The notes beneath the pieces were generated by a model. It was not told where the DNA came from. It made no database searches and saw nothing but the letters and a program-made list of their open reading frames with translations. From assembly GCA_963656345.1 (NCBI GenBank), contig CAVKHY010000054.1:1-16081 (forward strand): a stretch of 16,081 nt of DNA, read 5' to 3'. Each line of letters opens with the position of its first letter. Positions within the stretch are counted from its first letter, which is position 1. Made by a program: the position numbers and the translations under genes. Of the stretch, positions 6,839-13,980 are shown one piece after another. Source of the DNA: CAKUFA01 sp963656345. Lineage in GTDB: Bacteria > Bacillota > Clostridia > Christensenellales > Aristaeellaceae.

Positions 6839-7789
6839 ATGCTGAAGTACATTGGAAAGAGATTGCTGCTGATGATACCGGTGATTTTAGGGATTTCCCT
6901 GCTGGTCTTCGCATTGCTGGATCTGTCTCCGGGTGACGCCGCCGAAATTATTCTGGGCACCAAGGCCACCCCGGAAGCACTTGCATCACTTCGGCATGAA
7001 ATGGGACTGGATCAGCCGTTCTGGACACGCTACATCAACTACATCAGCAACGCCGTGCGCGGCGACTTCGGTACCTCGTGGCGCACGAAGCTGTCGGTGG
7101 TGGATGAATTGATGTCCCGGCTTCCGCAGACCATGACCCTGGCGCTGGGTTCCATGATCCTGACGATTCTGGTGGGGCTGCCCATTGGCGTGATCTCCGC
7201 CGTGAAGCAGTACTCCACGCTGGACAATGTGACACAGGTCGGCGCCCTGGTGCTTTCCTCCATTCCGGGATTCTGGCTGGGCACCATGCTGATCCTCTTC
7301 TTCTCGCTGACGCTGCATTGGCTGCCGGCCACCGGGGCAGGCTCCGTAAAGGGCTATATCCTTCCCTGGGTGACAATGGCTGCCACATCGGTTGCCTCCC
7401 TTGTCCGAATGACCCGCTCCAGCATGCTGGACGTGATCGGCGCTGATTATATTAAAATGGCTCGTGCCAAGGGCTGCACGGAAAAGCAGGTCATTCTCCG
7501 CCATTCCCTGCGCAATGCATTGCTTCCTATTATCACGGTGATCGGCATGGATTTCGCAGGACTGATCGGCGGCACGGTCATCACGGAAAACGTGTTCACC
7601 ATTCCCGGCTTGGGTTCTCTGGCAGTAACGTCTCTGCGCCAGCTGGATGTTCCCATGGTCATGGGGGAGGTGCTGTTCATCGCCATTGCCGTGGGTCTCA
7701 CCAATCTGGTGGTGGATGTGCTGTATGTCTACATTGATCCCAGGCTGAAATCCCAGTATGTCGCAAAGCGTCGGAAGAAGGAGGCATAA
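6839..7789 (+). CDS. DppB/OppB-like ABC transporter permease
   Basis: First membrane subunit of the second peptide-type importer. The 316 residues begin MLKYIGKRLLLMIPVILG, the standard first membrane helix, and continue with LSPGDAA, MGLDQPFWTRY and GDFGTSW, all typical of the family. Several hydrophobic helices follow. The cytoplasmic EAA loop DYIKMARAKGCTEKQVIL docks onto the ATPases. ATG at 6839 was chosen because AGGAGG (6826-6831) lies 7 nt upstream; the frame is open for 13 more codons without such a site. It is the first gene of a six-gene operon and is followed 3 bp later by the second permease. Transcription is from P1/P2 under the presumed TetR operator. Substrate unknown; di- or oligopeptide, or another small solute, is possible in this family. 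Confidence 0.95.
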   Translation: MLKYIGKRLLLMIPVILGISLLVFALLDLSPGDAAEIILGTKATPEALASLRHEMGLDQPFWTRYINYISNAVRGDFGTSWRTKLSVVDELMSRLPQTMTLALGSMILTILVGLPIGVISAVKQYSTLDNVTQVGALVLSSIPGFWLGTMLILFFSLTLHWLPATGAGSVKGYILPWVTMAATSVASLVRMTRSSMLDVIGADYIKMARAKGCTEKQVILRHSLRNALLPIITVIGMDFAGLIGGTVITENVFTIPGLGSLAVTSLRQLDVPMVMGEVLFIAIAVGLTNLVVDVLYVYIDPRLKSQYVAKRRKKEA

Positions 7790-7792
7790 GCC

Positions 7793-8686
7793 ATGGCAAA
7801 AGTCATCGTATCGCCCACAACCGGCGAGGTCTACCGCAAAAGAAGCCAGCTGGGCGGCATTTGCAAACGTTTCGCGAAGAACAAAATGGCCATGGTGGGG
7901 CTTGTGATCTTCATTCTCCTGCTGCTGATGGTGATCACCTGCGATTTGTTCTTTGACTATCAGGAAGACGCGATTACGCAGCACATTTCCGATCGGTTTC
8001 AGGGTCCTTCCTGGGAGCATCCCTTCGGCACCGATCAATACGGACGGGATGTGCTGGCACGGATTGTGTACGGCGCCCGCATTTCCCTGGTTGCATCATT
8101 ATGCATTATTACCGTATCCACAATCCTGGGCGCATTGTTCGGATCCATTGCCGCCTATTACGGCAGCTGGGTGGATAATGTGATCATGCGGGTAATGGAC
8201 GTCTTCTATGCCCTTCCCTTCAACCTGATGGCCATCTGCATTGTCGCCTCCATCGGCGGCGGCATTGTGAATCTGGGCATTGCCTGCGTTGTGGGCGTTG
8301 TTCCCGGCTTTACGAGAATCTTCCGTTCCGCCATCCTGCCGATCCGTGATCAGGAATATGTGGAGGCGGCACGGGCCTGCGGAACCGGCACGGGAAGAAT
8401 CCTGATGAAGCACATCATTCCCAATGCCCTGGGACCCATCATCGTACAGGCAACATTGAACCTTGCCATTACGATCCTTGCCATTGCAGGCCTGAGCTAC
8501 ATCGGCCTCGGCATTGAATCCCCCACGCCTGAATGGGGCGCCATGCTTTCCGAAGGCAGGGAATCCATGCGCAACTATCCGTATCTTGTGATTTTCCCCG
8601 GTCTTGCCATTCTGATCAGCGCCTTGTCGCTTAACCTGGTGGGTGACGGACTGCGGGATGCGCTGGATCCCAAACTGAAGAAGTAA
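7793..8686 (+). CDS. DppC/OppC-like ABC transporter permease
   Basis: Second membrane subunit, pairing with the product of 6839-7789. The 297 residues have a charged N-terminal tail, then the OppC-type segment CKRFAKNKMAMVGLVIFILLL (first helix), an extracellular loop with HPFGTDQYGRDVLARIVYGARISL, the family signature, and the EAA loop EYVEAARACGTGTGRILMKHIIPNALGP. The end, LNLVGDGLRDALDPKLKK, is typical. The ATG lies 3 bp after the previous stop with AAGGAGG overlapping the end of that gene, so the two are translationally linked. Length is normal for the family. Nothing appears missing. Confidence 0.95.
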   Translation: MAKVIVSPTTGEVYRKRSQLGGICKRFAKNKMAMVGLVIFILLLLMVITCDLFFDYQEDAITQHISDRFQGPSWEHPFGTDQYGRDVLARIVYGARISLVASLCIITVSTILGALFGSIAAYYGSWVDNVIMRVMDVFYALPFNLMAICIVASIGGGIVNLGIACVVGVVPGFTRIFRSAILPIRDQEYVEAARACGTGTGRILMKHIIPNALGPIIVQATLNLAITILAIAGLSYIGLGIESPTPEWGAMLSEGRESMRNYPYLVIFPGLAILISALSLNLVGDGLRDALDPKLKK

Positions 8687-8699
8687 GGAGGGAAGCAAC

Positions 8700-9686
8700 G
8701 TGGACAAGGAAAAAATGCTGGAGATCGAACACCTCAGTGTTGAGTACAAAACCGAAGAAAGCGTTGTGAAGGCGGTTAATGACGTTTCCCTTCACCTGAA
8801 TAAACGTGAAACCCTGGGGCTGGTCGGAGAAACAGGCGCAGGCAAGACGACCCTTGCCCTAAGCATTTTACGGCTGCTGCCCAAGCATGTGGGCAAAATG
8901 ACCTCCGGAAAGATCTCCTTTGAAGGAAACGAACTGACCAAGCTGAGCGATGCAGAGATGCGCGCCTATCGGGGCAAAACGATCTCCATGATCTTTCAGG
9001 ATCCCATGACCAGCTTGAATCCCGTGATTCCCGTGGGCAAGCAGGTGGCGGAAATCTTGGAGCTTCACAACGACGCCGGCCTGACGAAGGAGCAGATCAG
9101 CAAGCGGGTGGACGAAATGTTCGAGCTGGTGGGCATTCCTGCGAACCGGAAGACGGAATATCCCCATCAGTTTTCCGGCGGCATGAAGCAGCGTGTGGTC
9201 ATTGCCATTTCCCTGGCGCTGAATCCTGAACTGCTGATTGCGGACGAACCCACCACCGCACTGGATGTGACCATTCAGGCGCAGGTGCTGGCCATGATGG
9301 AGGAACTGAAGGAAAAGATGGGCACCTCCATGATCATGATCACCCACGATCTGGGCATCATTGCCCAGATGTGCGACACGGTGGCCGTCATGTATGCAGG
9401 GGAAATCGTGGAGGACGGCACGGTGGAGGATATTTTCCTCGGGGAAAAGCATCATCCCTACACCACCGGCCTGTTCCGTTCAATTCCCCGCCTGGACAGC
9501 GAATCAAGGCGCCTTCAGCCCATTGAAGGCCTGATCGCAGACCCGACCATGCTGCCCCAGGGGTGCAAATTCCATCCCCGCTGCCCCCATTGCACGGAAA
9601 AGTGCAAGACCATGGCGCCGCCCGTGTATGAAGAAAACGGGCACCGCATCCGCTGCCATCTGTACGGAAAGGAGGAGAACCCGTGA
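8700..9686 (+). CDS. DppD/OppD-like ABC transporter ATPase
   Basis: One of two nucleotide-binding subunits that power the importer. The 328 residues show Walker A GETGAGKTT (43-51), Q-loop FQDPMTSLNP (99-108), a canonical signature FSGGMKQR (158-165), Walker B LLIADEP (178-184), the D-loop ALDV and switch H216. The C-terminal oligopeptide/dipeptide domain has C289, C295, C298, C302 and C319 (GCKFHPRCPHCTEKC then RC). In some DppD proteins such cysteines are reported to hold an iron-sulfur cluster; here that is inference. The GTG start at 8700 is supported by AAGGAGG 8 nt upstream; the first internal ATG (codon 6) has no comparable site. It sits 13 bp after the permease gene, and its stop overlaps the next start (GTGA). 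Confidence 0.94.
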   Translation: MDKEKMLEIEHLSVEYKTEESVVKAVNDVSLHLNKRETLGLVGETGAGKTTLALSILRLLPKHVGKMTSGKISFEGNELTKLSDAEMRAYRGKTISMIFQDPMTSLNPVIPVGKQVAEILELHNDAGLTKEQISKRVDEMFELVGIPANRKTEYPHQFSGGMKQRVVIAISLALNPELLIADEPTTALDVTIQAQVLAMMEELKEKMGTSMIMITHDLGIIAQMCDTVAVMYAGEIVEDGTVEDIFLGEKHHPYTTGLFRSIPRLDSESRRLQPIEGLIADPTMLPQGCKFHPRCPHCTEKCKTMAPPVYEENGHRIRCHLYGKEENP

Positions 9687-10639
9687 GTACCTTGCTGGAA
9701 ACGAAGGATCTCGTCAAGTACTTCGACACGCCCAGAGGAAAGCTCCATGCCGTTGATCATGTGAATCTGTCCCTGGATGCCAGCATGACGCTGGGGGTTG
9801 TGGGCGAATCCGGCTGCGGAAAATCCACGCTGGGCCGGGTCGTGCTTCGCCTCTTGGAGTCCACCTCCGGCCAGATTCTGTTCCATGGTCAGGATGTGGG
9901 CAGGATGAATCATCGTGAGCTGAATCACTTCCGCCAGAAGGCGCAGATCATCTTTCAGGATCCCTACGCAAGCCTGAATCCCAGAATGACGGTCAGCGAA
10001 ATCATTGCGGAGCCCCTCATTGTCAGCAAGCTCTACAAGCATTCCGCAGATATTGATGCGGCTGTGTTCCGAGCCATGGATATGGTGGGCTTGGCTGCGA
10101 GAATGGTCAACACCTATCCCCACGAAATGGATGGCGGCCGCCGCCAGCGCATCGGCATTGCCCGGGCCCTTGTGATGGAGCCGGAGTTCGTTGTGTGTGA
10201 CGAGCCCGTATCCGCCCTGGACGTATCCATTCAGGCACAGATCCTGAATCTGTTGATGGACTTGCAGGAGGAAAAGAAGCTGACCTACATGTTCATTACC
10301 CACGACCTGTCCGTGGTGCGTCACATTTCCGATAAGATTGCCGTGATGTACCTGGGCACTTGCGTGGAGGAAGGCGAGGCCAGAGAACTGTTTGCCCATC
10401 CCGCTCATCCTTACACCCGGGCACTGCTCAGTGCGATCCCCGTGCCGGATCTGGCTTTCCGCAATCGGGAACGGAAAATCATCAAGGGCGAGGTCACGAG
10501 CCCGATTGATCCCAAGCCCGGCTGCCGCTTTGCCGCCCGCTGCCCCTATGCCTGTGAACAGTGCACCGCCGCAGATGTTCCCCTGGAATCCTGCGGTGAA
10601 AACCATCGCGTCGCCTGCCGCCGCTGGCAGGAAATCTGA
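9683..10639 (+). CDS. DppF/OppF-like ABC transporter ATPase with altered signature motif
   Basis: Second nucleotide-binding subunit, expected to form a heterodimer with the previous ATPase. The 318 residues contain Walker A GESGCGKST (41-49), Q-loop FQDPYASLNP, Walker B FVVCDEP (169-175), D-loop ALDV and switch H207. The ABC signature reads MDGGRRQR (149-156) instead of the usual SGGQ: the serine that contacts ATP gamma-phosphate is aspartate (D150), whereas the partner ATPase has SGGM. The C-terminal tail carries C281, C287, C291, C294, C304 and C312. The GTG start overlaps the preceding stop by 4 bases, with GGAGG upstream, indicating coupled translation. I have a recollection of similar DGGRR variants in clostridial OppF proteins, but cannot confirm it here. 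Confidence 0.93.
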   Translation: MSTLLETKDLVKYFDTPRGKLHAVDHVNLSLDASMTLGVVGESGCGKSTLGRVVLRLLESTSGQILFHGQDVGRMNHRELNHFRQKAQIIFQDPYASLNPRMTVSEIIAEPLIVSKLYKHSADIDAAVFRAMDMVGLAARMVNTYPHEMDGGRRQRIGIARALVMEPEFVVCDEPVSALDVSIQAQILNLLMDLQEEKKLTYMFITHDLSVVRHISDKIAVMYLGTCVEEGEARELFAHPAHPYTRALLSAIPVPDLAFRNRERKIIKGEVTSPIDPKPGCRFAARCPYACEQCTAADVPLESCGENHRVACRRWQEI

Positions 10640-10688
10640 CGGACGCCACCCAAACGGATTTTGCGGGGATCCCCCGTAATATCATATA

Positions 10689-10706
10689 GAAAGCCCATTC
10701 GCTTTC
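10689..10706 (+). other. Intercistronic hairpin before the binding-protein gene
   Basis: A perfect 6-bp stem GAAAGC/GCTTTC with a 6-nt loop lies just ahead of the ribosome binding site at 10718-10722. A second short GC-rich stem (CGGGG/CCCCG) lies around 10662-10675. Neither has a U-tract, so they are not terminators. They may protect the 5' end of a processed binding-protein mRNA, which would raise its level relative to the membrane genes; this is inference. Confidence 0.4.
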
Positions 10707-10729
10707 CAAACAAGAACGGAGGAAATGGT

Positions 10730-12265
10730 ATGAAAAAGAGAGTCGTTGCCCTTGTGACGGTTTTGGTTCTGGCACTGGTCGCCCTTTCCGGCTGCAGCAG
10801 CTCCGGCAGCACCGGCACGAGCACCAGCACCAGCGCAAAGGACAGCGTCACGGTCAGCATCTGGAGCGAGCCTTCCTCATTGCATGCAGGCTTTGCTGCC
10901 AGTGTGGTGGTAAGCCTGGTATCTTCCCAGATGTTTGACACGCTGATCAGCAGAAGCGCTGACTATTCCACCTACGAGCCCTGCCTGGCCACGGCGTGGG
11001 AATTCCAGAATGACAACAAGGATCTGGTGTTCACGCTCCGTGACGATGTGTATTTCCACAACGGTGAAAAGATGACCGCTGAGGACGTTGCCTTCTCTTA
11101 CAACACGATCATCAACGCCGGCTATGCGGACTGCGCCACCAGCGCCATGGACTCCATGGAAGTGCTGGATGACACCCACGTGGTGCTGCACTTCAAGCAG
11201 GAATACGGCCCTGCCCTGGAAGCCTGCGCAACAGATTATCTGTCTGTTTTCCCCAAGGCATACTATGAAAAGGATCCGGACGGCTTCACCCGCAATCCCT
11301 GCGGCACCGGCGCTTATAAGTTTGTGCAGTGGGATGCCGGCAATAAGATTGTGATGACGGCCAATGAAAATTACTGGAAGGGTGCACCTTCGATCAAGAA
11401 TGTGACCTTCAAGGTGTTCGAAGATTCCTCCTCCGGCACCCTTGCCCTGGAAAGCGGCGAGATTGACGTGCATATCAACCCCCCGGCCGCAGACGTTCAG
11501 AACCTGAAGAATAACAAGAATCTGCAATATGATGAAACCATGAGCACCACCTGCACCTGGGTCATCTTCAACTTCAACGGGGTGTTTGCAGATGAGAACC
11601 TGCGCCTTGCTGTGGCGCATGCCATCAACAAGGACGATGTCCTTGCCGGTGCGCTGGACGGATACGGCGAAGTGATCACCACCATGTATCCCACCTTCGT
11701 TCCGGGCTATGACACCACCTATGAAGCACCTTCCTATGACCTGGAACTGGCCAAGGAGTACATGGCCAAGACGGCGTATGCGGAAACCGGCCTGACGCTG
11801 AAGGTCAGCTGCTCTAACGGCGCTTCTTACTACAAGCCCATGGAGATCATCCAGAATCAGCTGGAAGCCATCGGCATCCACTGCACCATTGAAAAGCTGG
11901 AGAGCAACGCCTGGTTCAGCGATGTGTTCAAGGGCGCTGACTACGATCTGAATGTGGTCTCCTTCTCCATGAGCATGAACGACTTTGATGAGAACTATGC
12001 CCTGTACCGCGGCGGCGAAGGACAGAACTTCGGCAACATGAACGATCCGGAGCTGAACGAAGCATGGGATCTGGAGCACAACTCCGTGGACACCGCGACC
12101 CGCATCACTGCCTGCAATACCATTCAGAAGATCATGGGGGACAAAGCACTGATCGTTCCGATCTATGCGTCTTACACCGGCATTGCCGCCAAGGCAAACC
12201 TGCAGGGCGTGAAGGCCAGGAGCCTGAAGGACTATCACGTGGTCGACTGGTCTTGGGCAGAGTAA
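10730..12265 (+). CDS. Family-5 substrate-binding lipoprotein (DppA/OppA-like)
   Basis: Extracellular receptor of the second importer, anchored to the membrane by a lipid. The start at 10730 gives 511 residues with GGAGG 7 nt upstream; the frame is open 23 codons further without a site. The signal peptide MKKRVVALVTVLVLALVALSG ends in lipobox LSGC with C22 as the lipidated residue, followed by a flexible Ser/Thr/Gly linker. Family motifs are LRDDVYFHNGEKMTAEDVAFSY, GTGAYKFVQW, ENYWKGAPSI and LRLAVAHAINKDDVLAGAL. It lies 90 bp after the ATPase gene and is followed 15 bp later by the cupin gene, so it is the fifth of six cistrons. Placement of the binding protein late in the operon, with hairpins ahead of it, suggests that its level is set post-transcriptionally. 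Ligand unknown. Confidence 0.95.
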   Translation: MKKRVVALVTVLVLALVALSGCSSSGSTGTSTSTSAKDSVTVSIWSEPSSLHAGFAASVVVSLVSSQMFDTLISRSADYSTYEPCLATAWEFQNDNKDLVFTLRDDVYFHNGEKMTAEDVAFSYNTIINAGYADCATSAMDSMEVLDDTHVVLHFKQEYGPALEACATDYLSVFPKAYYEKDPDGFTRNPCGTGAYKFVQWDAGNKIVMTANENYWKGAPSIKNVTFKVFEDSSSGTLALESGEIDVHINPPAADVQNLKNNKNLQYDETMSTTCTWVIFNFNGVFADENLRLAVAHAINKDDVLAGALDGYGEVITTMYPTFVPGYDTTYEAPSYDLELAKEYMAKTAYAETGLTLKVSCSNGASYYKPMEIIQNQLEAIGIHCTIEKLESNAWFSDVFKGADYDLNVVSFSMSMNDFDENYALYRGGEGQNFGNMNDPELNEAWDLEHNSVDTATRITACNTIQKIMGDKALIVPIYASYTGIAAKANLQGVKARSLKDYHVVDWSWAE

Positions 12266-12280
12266 GGAGACAGAGGAAAC

Positions 12281-13237
12281 ATGAGCAAATTTCTGATTGA
12301 AGCATTCAATCCTGACTGCTGGCTGTATAACCTGAGCGACGGCGGCGAGCATGTGCACCAGTTCACCTGGCCGGAAGGTCCCATGATGAAGAACGAGTGC
12401 AGCGATACCATCTATGACAATGCCACCGTGACCCCCTATCATGAGCACACCCACGGGGTGGAGGTGTTCCTCATCTCCAGGGGTCATGTGGAGGCTACCA
12501 TTCGCAACAAGCGCACGATGGTGGACAAGGGCGACATCATTCTGATCCAGCCCTATGAAGGCCATGGCTTCATCCACTATGATGACGGCGAAGGCATGGT
12601 GTGGCGTGAAACCTTCCAGGAGATCGACATGTCCGGCGGCATCGAACGCAAGTGCCGCATTAAGGACAACTACGGTGATGAACTCTACTACGAGCCTGAG
12701 TTCCGCAAGCGTTACCTGGCGGCTAACGGCGACATTGCCCGCACTGCGCCGGAACCCGTGGATGTGCCCAAGGAGCAGGTGCCTGAAATCCGGCCTTATG
12801 ACTTCGGCATGTCTGTTTACCAGTTTGGCAAGCTGACCCTGAAGCAGAAGGTGGGCCGCTGGGAGACCCACGGCGTGAAGGAAGTTTGGCAGATGCATGC
12901 CGGTAAGGGTGTAAAGCTGGAGTGGAACGATCCTTACGGCGCATCGGAGATTTTCCTGGTTGTGAAGGGCAAGACCCACTGGAAGGTTCTTGATGAGGAG
13001 TTTGATGCAACAGGCGACTGCTATGTGAAGGTTCCTCCGTATGCGAAGCATTCCGTGGAAGTGCTGGCGGATGACACGGAAATCATCCACCTCGGCTGCA
13101 GCTGCTACCTGAACGACATGCTGGAGGAGTACACCGCTTTGTGCAAGCGGGAGCCTGAACGCATGGCCGACCCTGAAGAAGCAAAGAAGCTGGCACGCAG
13201 ATTCAACTGCTACCTGACGGGATACGTCGTTGACTAA
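12281..13237 (+). CDS. Two-domain cupin protein of unknown function
   Basis: Soluble protein of 318 residues with no signal peptide. The first cupin barrel (about 45-110) has a full metal site: H54, H56 and E61 in PYHEHTHGVEVFLISRG, and H95 in GDIILIQPYEGHGF. The second barrel (about 190-285) has the same strand pattern, with SEIFLVVKGKTHWKV and GDCYVKVPPYAKHSVEV, but lacks the HxH pair, so it is probably structural or ligand-binding. The C-terminal helix region (about 287-318) is charged. The ATG follows GAGGAAAC, 15 bp after the binding-protein stop, and a strong terminator follows. As last gene of an importer operon it is likely an enzyme (isomerase, dioxygenase or decarboxylase type) or a sugar/acid-binding sensor for the imported compound. 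No specific family member is recognised. Confidence 0.85.
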   Translation: MSKFLIEAFNPDCWLYNLSDGGEHVHQFTWPEGPMMKNECSDTIYDNATVTPYHEHTHGVEVFLISRGHVEATIRNKRTMVDKGDIILIQPYEGHGFIHYDDGEGMVWRETFQEIDMSGGIERKCRIKDNYGDELYYEPEFRKRYLAANGDIARTAPEPVDVPKEQVPEIRPYDFGMSVYQFGKLTLKQKVGRWETHGVKEVWQMHAGKGVKLEWNDPYGASEIFLVVKGKTHWKVLDEEFDATGDCYVKVPPYAKHSVEVLADDTEIIHLGCSCYLNDMLEEYTALCKREPERMADPEEAKKLARRFNCYLTGYVVD

Positions 13238-13279
13238 AGGTTCGTTGCTTTACTGAATGAACCGATCCATCGCATAACG

Positions 13280-13335
13280 CCCATGCCGAACAAAGCCTGC
13301 AAGTGGAATGGCAGGAATGTTCGGCATGGGTTTTT
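13280..13335 (+). terminator. Strong terminator of the transporter-cupin operon
   Basis: Perfect 13-bp stem CCCATGCCGAACA (13280-13292) with TGTTCGGCATGGG (13318-13330), an inner 5-bp stem CCTGC/GCAGG, and then TTTTT. It ends the six-gene operon. Confidence 0.95.
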
Positions 13336-13506
13336 CATTTGCGGCATGAAGGAACGCTTGCCGCCGCAGCGCAACGCAAAGGGATCGCTCTTCACGGGAG
13401 CAGGCAGGAACCGACGGATCGCGCAAAAAAGCTTATGAACCAAGGATTCAATGATCAAGGGAGAAGCCGAACATCGTCAAATACGCAAAGCGGAAAATGC
13501 CCAAAC
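13336..13506. other. Non-coding spacer between operon terminator and tRNA terminator
   Basis: I see no gene here. The only structure is a small hairpin, GCGGCA (13341-13346) with TGCCGC (13359-13364) and a 12-nt loop. Short open frames crossing this stretch have no ribosome binding sites and run into the antisense strand of the tRNA. Confidence 0.5.
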
Positions 13507-13546
13507 AAAAAAGCCTCCGATTCCTGCTATGGGAAAAAACGGAAGC
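13507..13546 (-). terminator. Terminator of the tRNA-Arg transcript
   Basis: On the minus strand, stem GCTTCCG/CGGAGGC (7 bp with one G-U) with an inner TTCC/GGAA helix, followed by six T. It lies 6 bp past the CCA end of the tRNA. Confidence 0.85.
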
Positions 13547-13551
13547 TGGAG

Positions 13552-13628
13552 TGGTGATCCCGGCGGGAGTCGAACCCACGACCTGCTGCTTAGGAGGCAG
13601 CCGCTCTATCCTGCTGAGCTACGAGACC
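13552..13628 (-). tRNA. tRNA-Arg (anticodon CCT)
   Basis: A 77-nt cloverleaf with CCA encoded at 13552-13554. The acceptor stem GGTCTCG pairs with CGGGATC (two G-U). The anticodon stem GGCTGC/GCAGC(A) encloses loop CTCCTAA, giving anticodon CCT, which reads AGG. The T-arm contains GGTTCGACTCC. It has its own promoter and terminator, so it is a single-gene transcription unit. I found no second copy of its 3' end in the window, so there is no sign here of an integrated element. Confidence 0.97.
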
Positions 13629-13658
13629 GTGCGTGCAGTGTTACACGGCACAGCGTTT

Positions 13659-13687
13659 ATTATACCATATCAGCCGGGAAAGAACAA
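13659..13687 (-). promoter_or_regulatory. Promoter of tRNA-Arg
   Basis: On the minus strand, TGG before a perfect -10 TATAAT (13659-13664) makes an extended -10. With a 17-nt spacer, the -35 would be TTGTTC (13682-13687), a weak match. The start would fall near 13652, about 24 nt before the mature 5' end of the tRNA. Confidence 0.75.
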
Positions 13688-13688
13688 C

Positions 13689-13704
13689 CATGGAATTCTC
13701 CATG
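13689..13704. repeat. Short inverted repeat
   Basis: CATGGA, a 4-nt ATTC loop and TCCATG form a perfect 6-bp hairpin just upstream of the tRNA promoter. It shares the GAATTC core with both arms of the 62-bp inverted repeat 63 bp away. Another pair, ATGGTAA/TTACCAT, brackets the sequence between them. Confidence 0.5.
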
Positions 13705-13766
13705 AGGGAATGGTAACAAGCCGATGTACCTGTCATGCCTTACCATCGCTGCGGCATCTCTCTCCC

Positions 13767-13828
13767 GTGAATTCCCAGACTAAATGCCACTGTTAAATGC
13801 AGCTGTGGCATTTACTTTGGGAATTCAC
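13767..13828. repeat. 62-bp long inverted repeat (hairpin)
   Basis: Outer arms GTGAATTCCCA (13767-13777) and TGGGAATTCAC (13818-13828) are perfect. After a four-base stretch with one mismatch and one wobble, an inner arm AAATGCCAC pairs with GTGGCATTT, leaving a 14-nt loop. The total stem is about 24 bp. Plus-strand reading is followed by a moderately T-rich stretch. It could be a terminator, the core of a small RNA or a miniature transposable element. It lies between the tRNA promoter and the next gene's promoter; nothing nearby needs it as a terminator. Confidence 0.75.
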
Positions 13829-13859
13829 TTTGATTTCTTTGCCCCTCCTTTCCTCCCGC

Positions 13860-13889
13860 TTGACAGACAGGCCGTACCCCGAGTAAAAT
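13860..13889 (+). promoter_or_regulatory. Promoter of the Ig-like repeat protein gene
   Basis: Perfect TTGACA (13860-13865), an 18-nt spacer and TAAAAT (13884-13889; 5 of 6). The start is near 13896, giving an 85-nt leader that contains AGGAGG about 23 nt before the ATG at 13981. Confidence 0.75.
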
Positions 13890-13980
13890 AGAATCGGATA
13901 CATGTAGAATCCACATCACCGCTGTGTGATCGGAATACCTGCCGGGAACGGAAGGAGGAAGGACAGCCCTGTGCTGCCCG

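Noticed and set aside
10877..13090. A 737-codon open frame on the minus strand across the binding-protein and cupin genes
   Set aside because: It is antisense to two clear genes, spans their junction, has no ribosome binding site and its residue composition is the His/Gly/Val-rich shadow typical of GC-biased coding DNA.
13280..13335. Long inverted repeat as a mobile-element end
   Set aside because: It is followed by a T-run exactly at the end of the operon, so a terminator explains it fully.
13552..13628. tRNA-Arg as the attachment site of an integrated element
   Set aside because: No duplicated tRNA 3' end, integrase or phage gene in the window.
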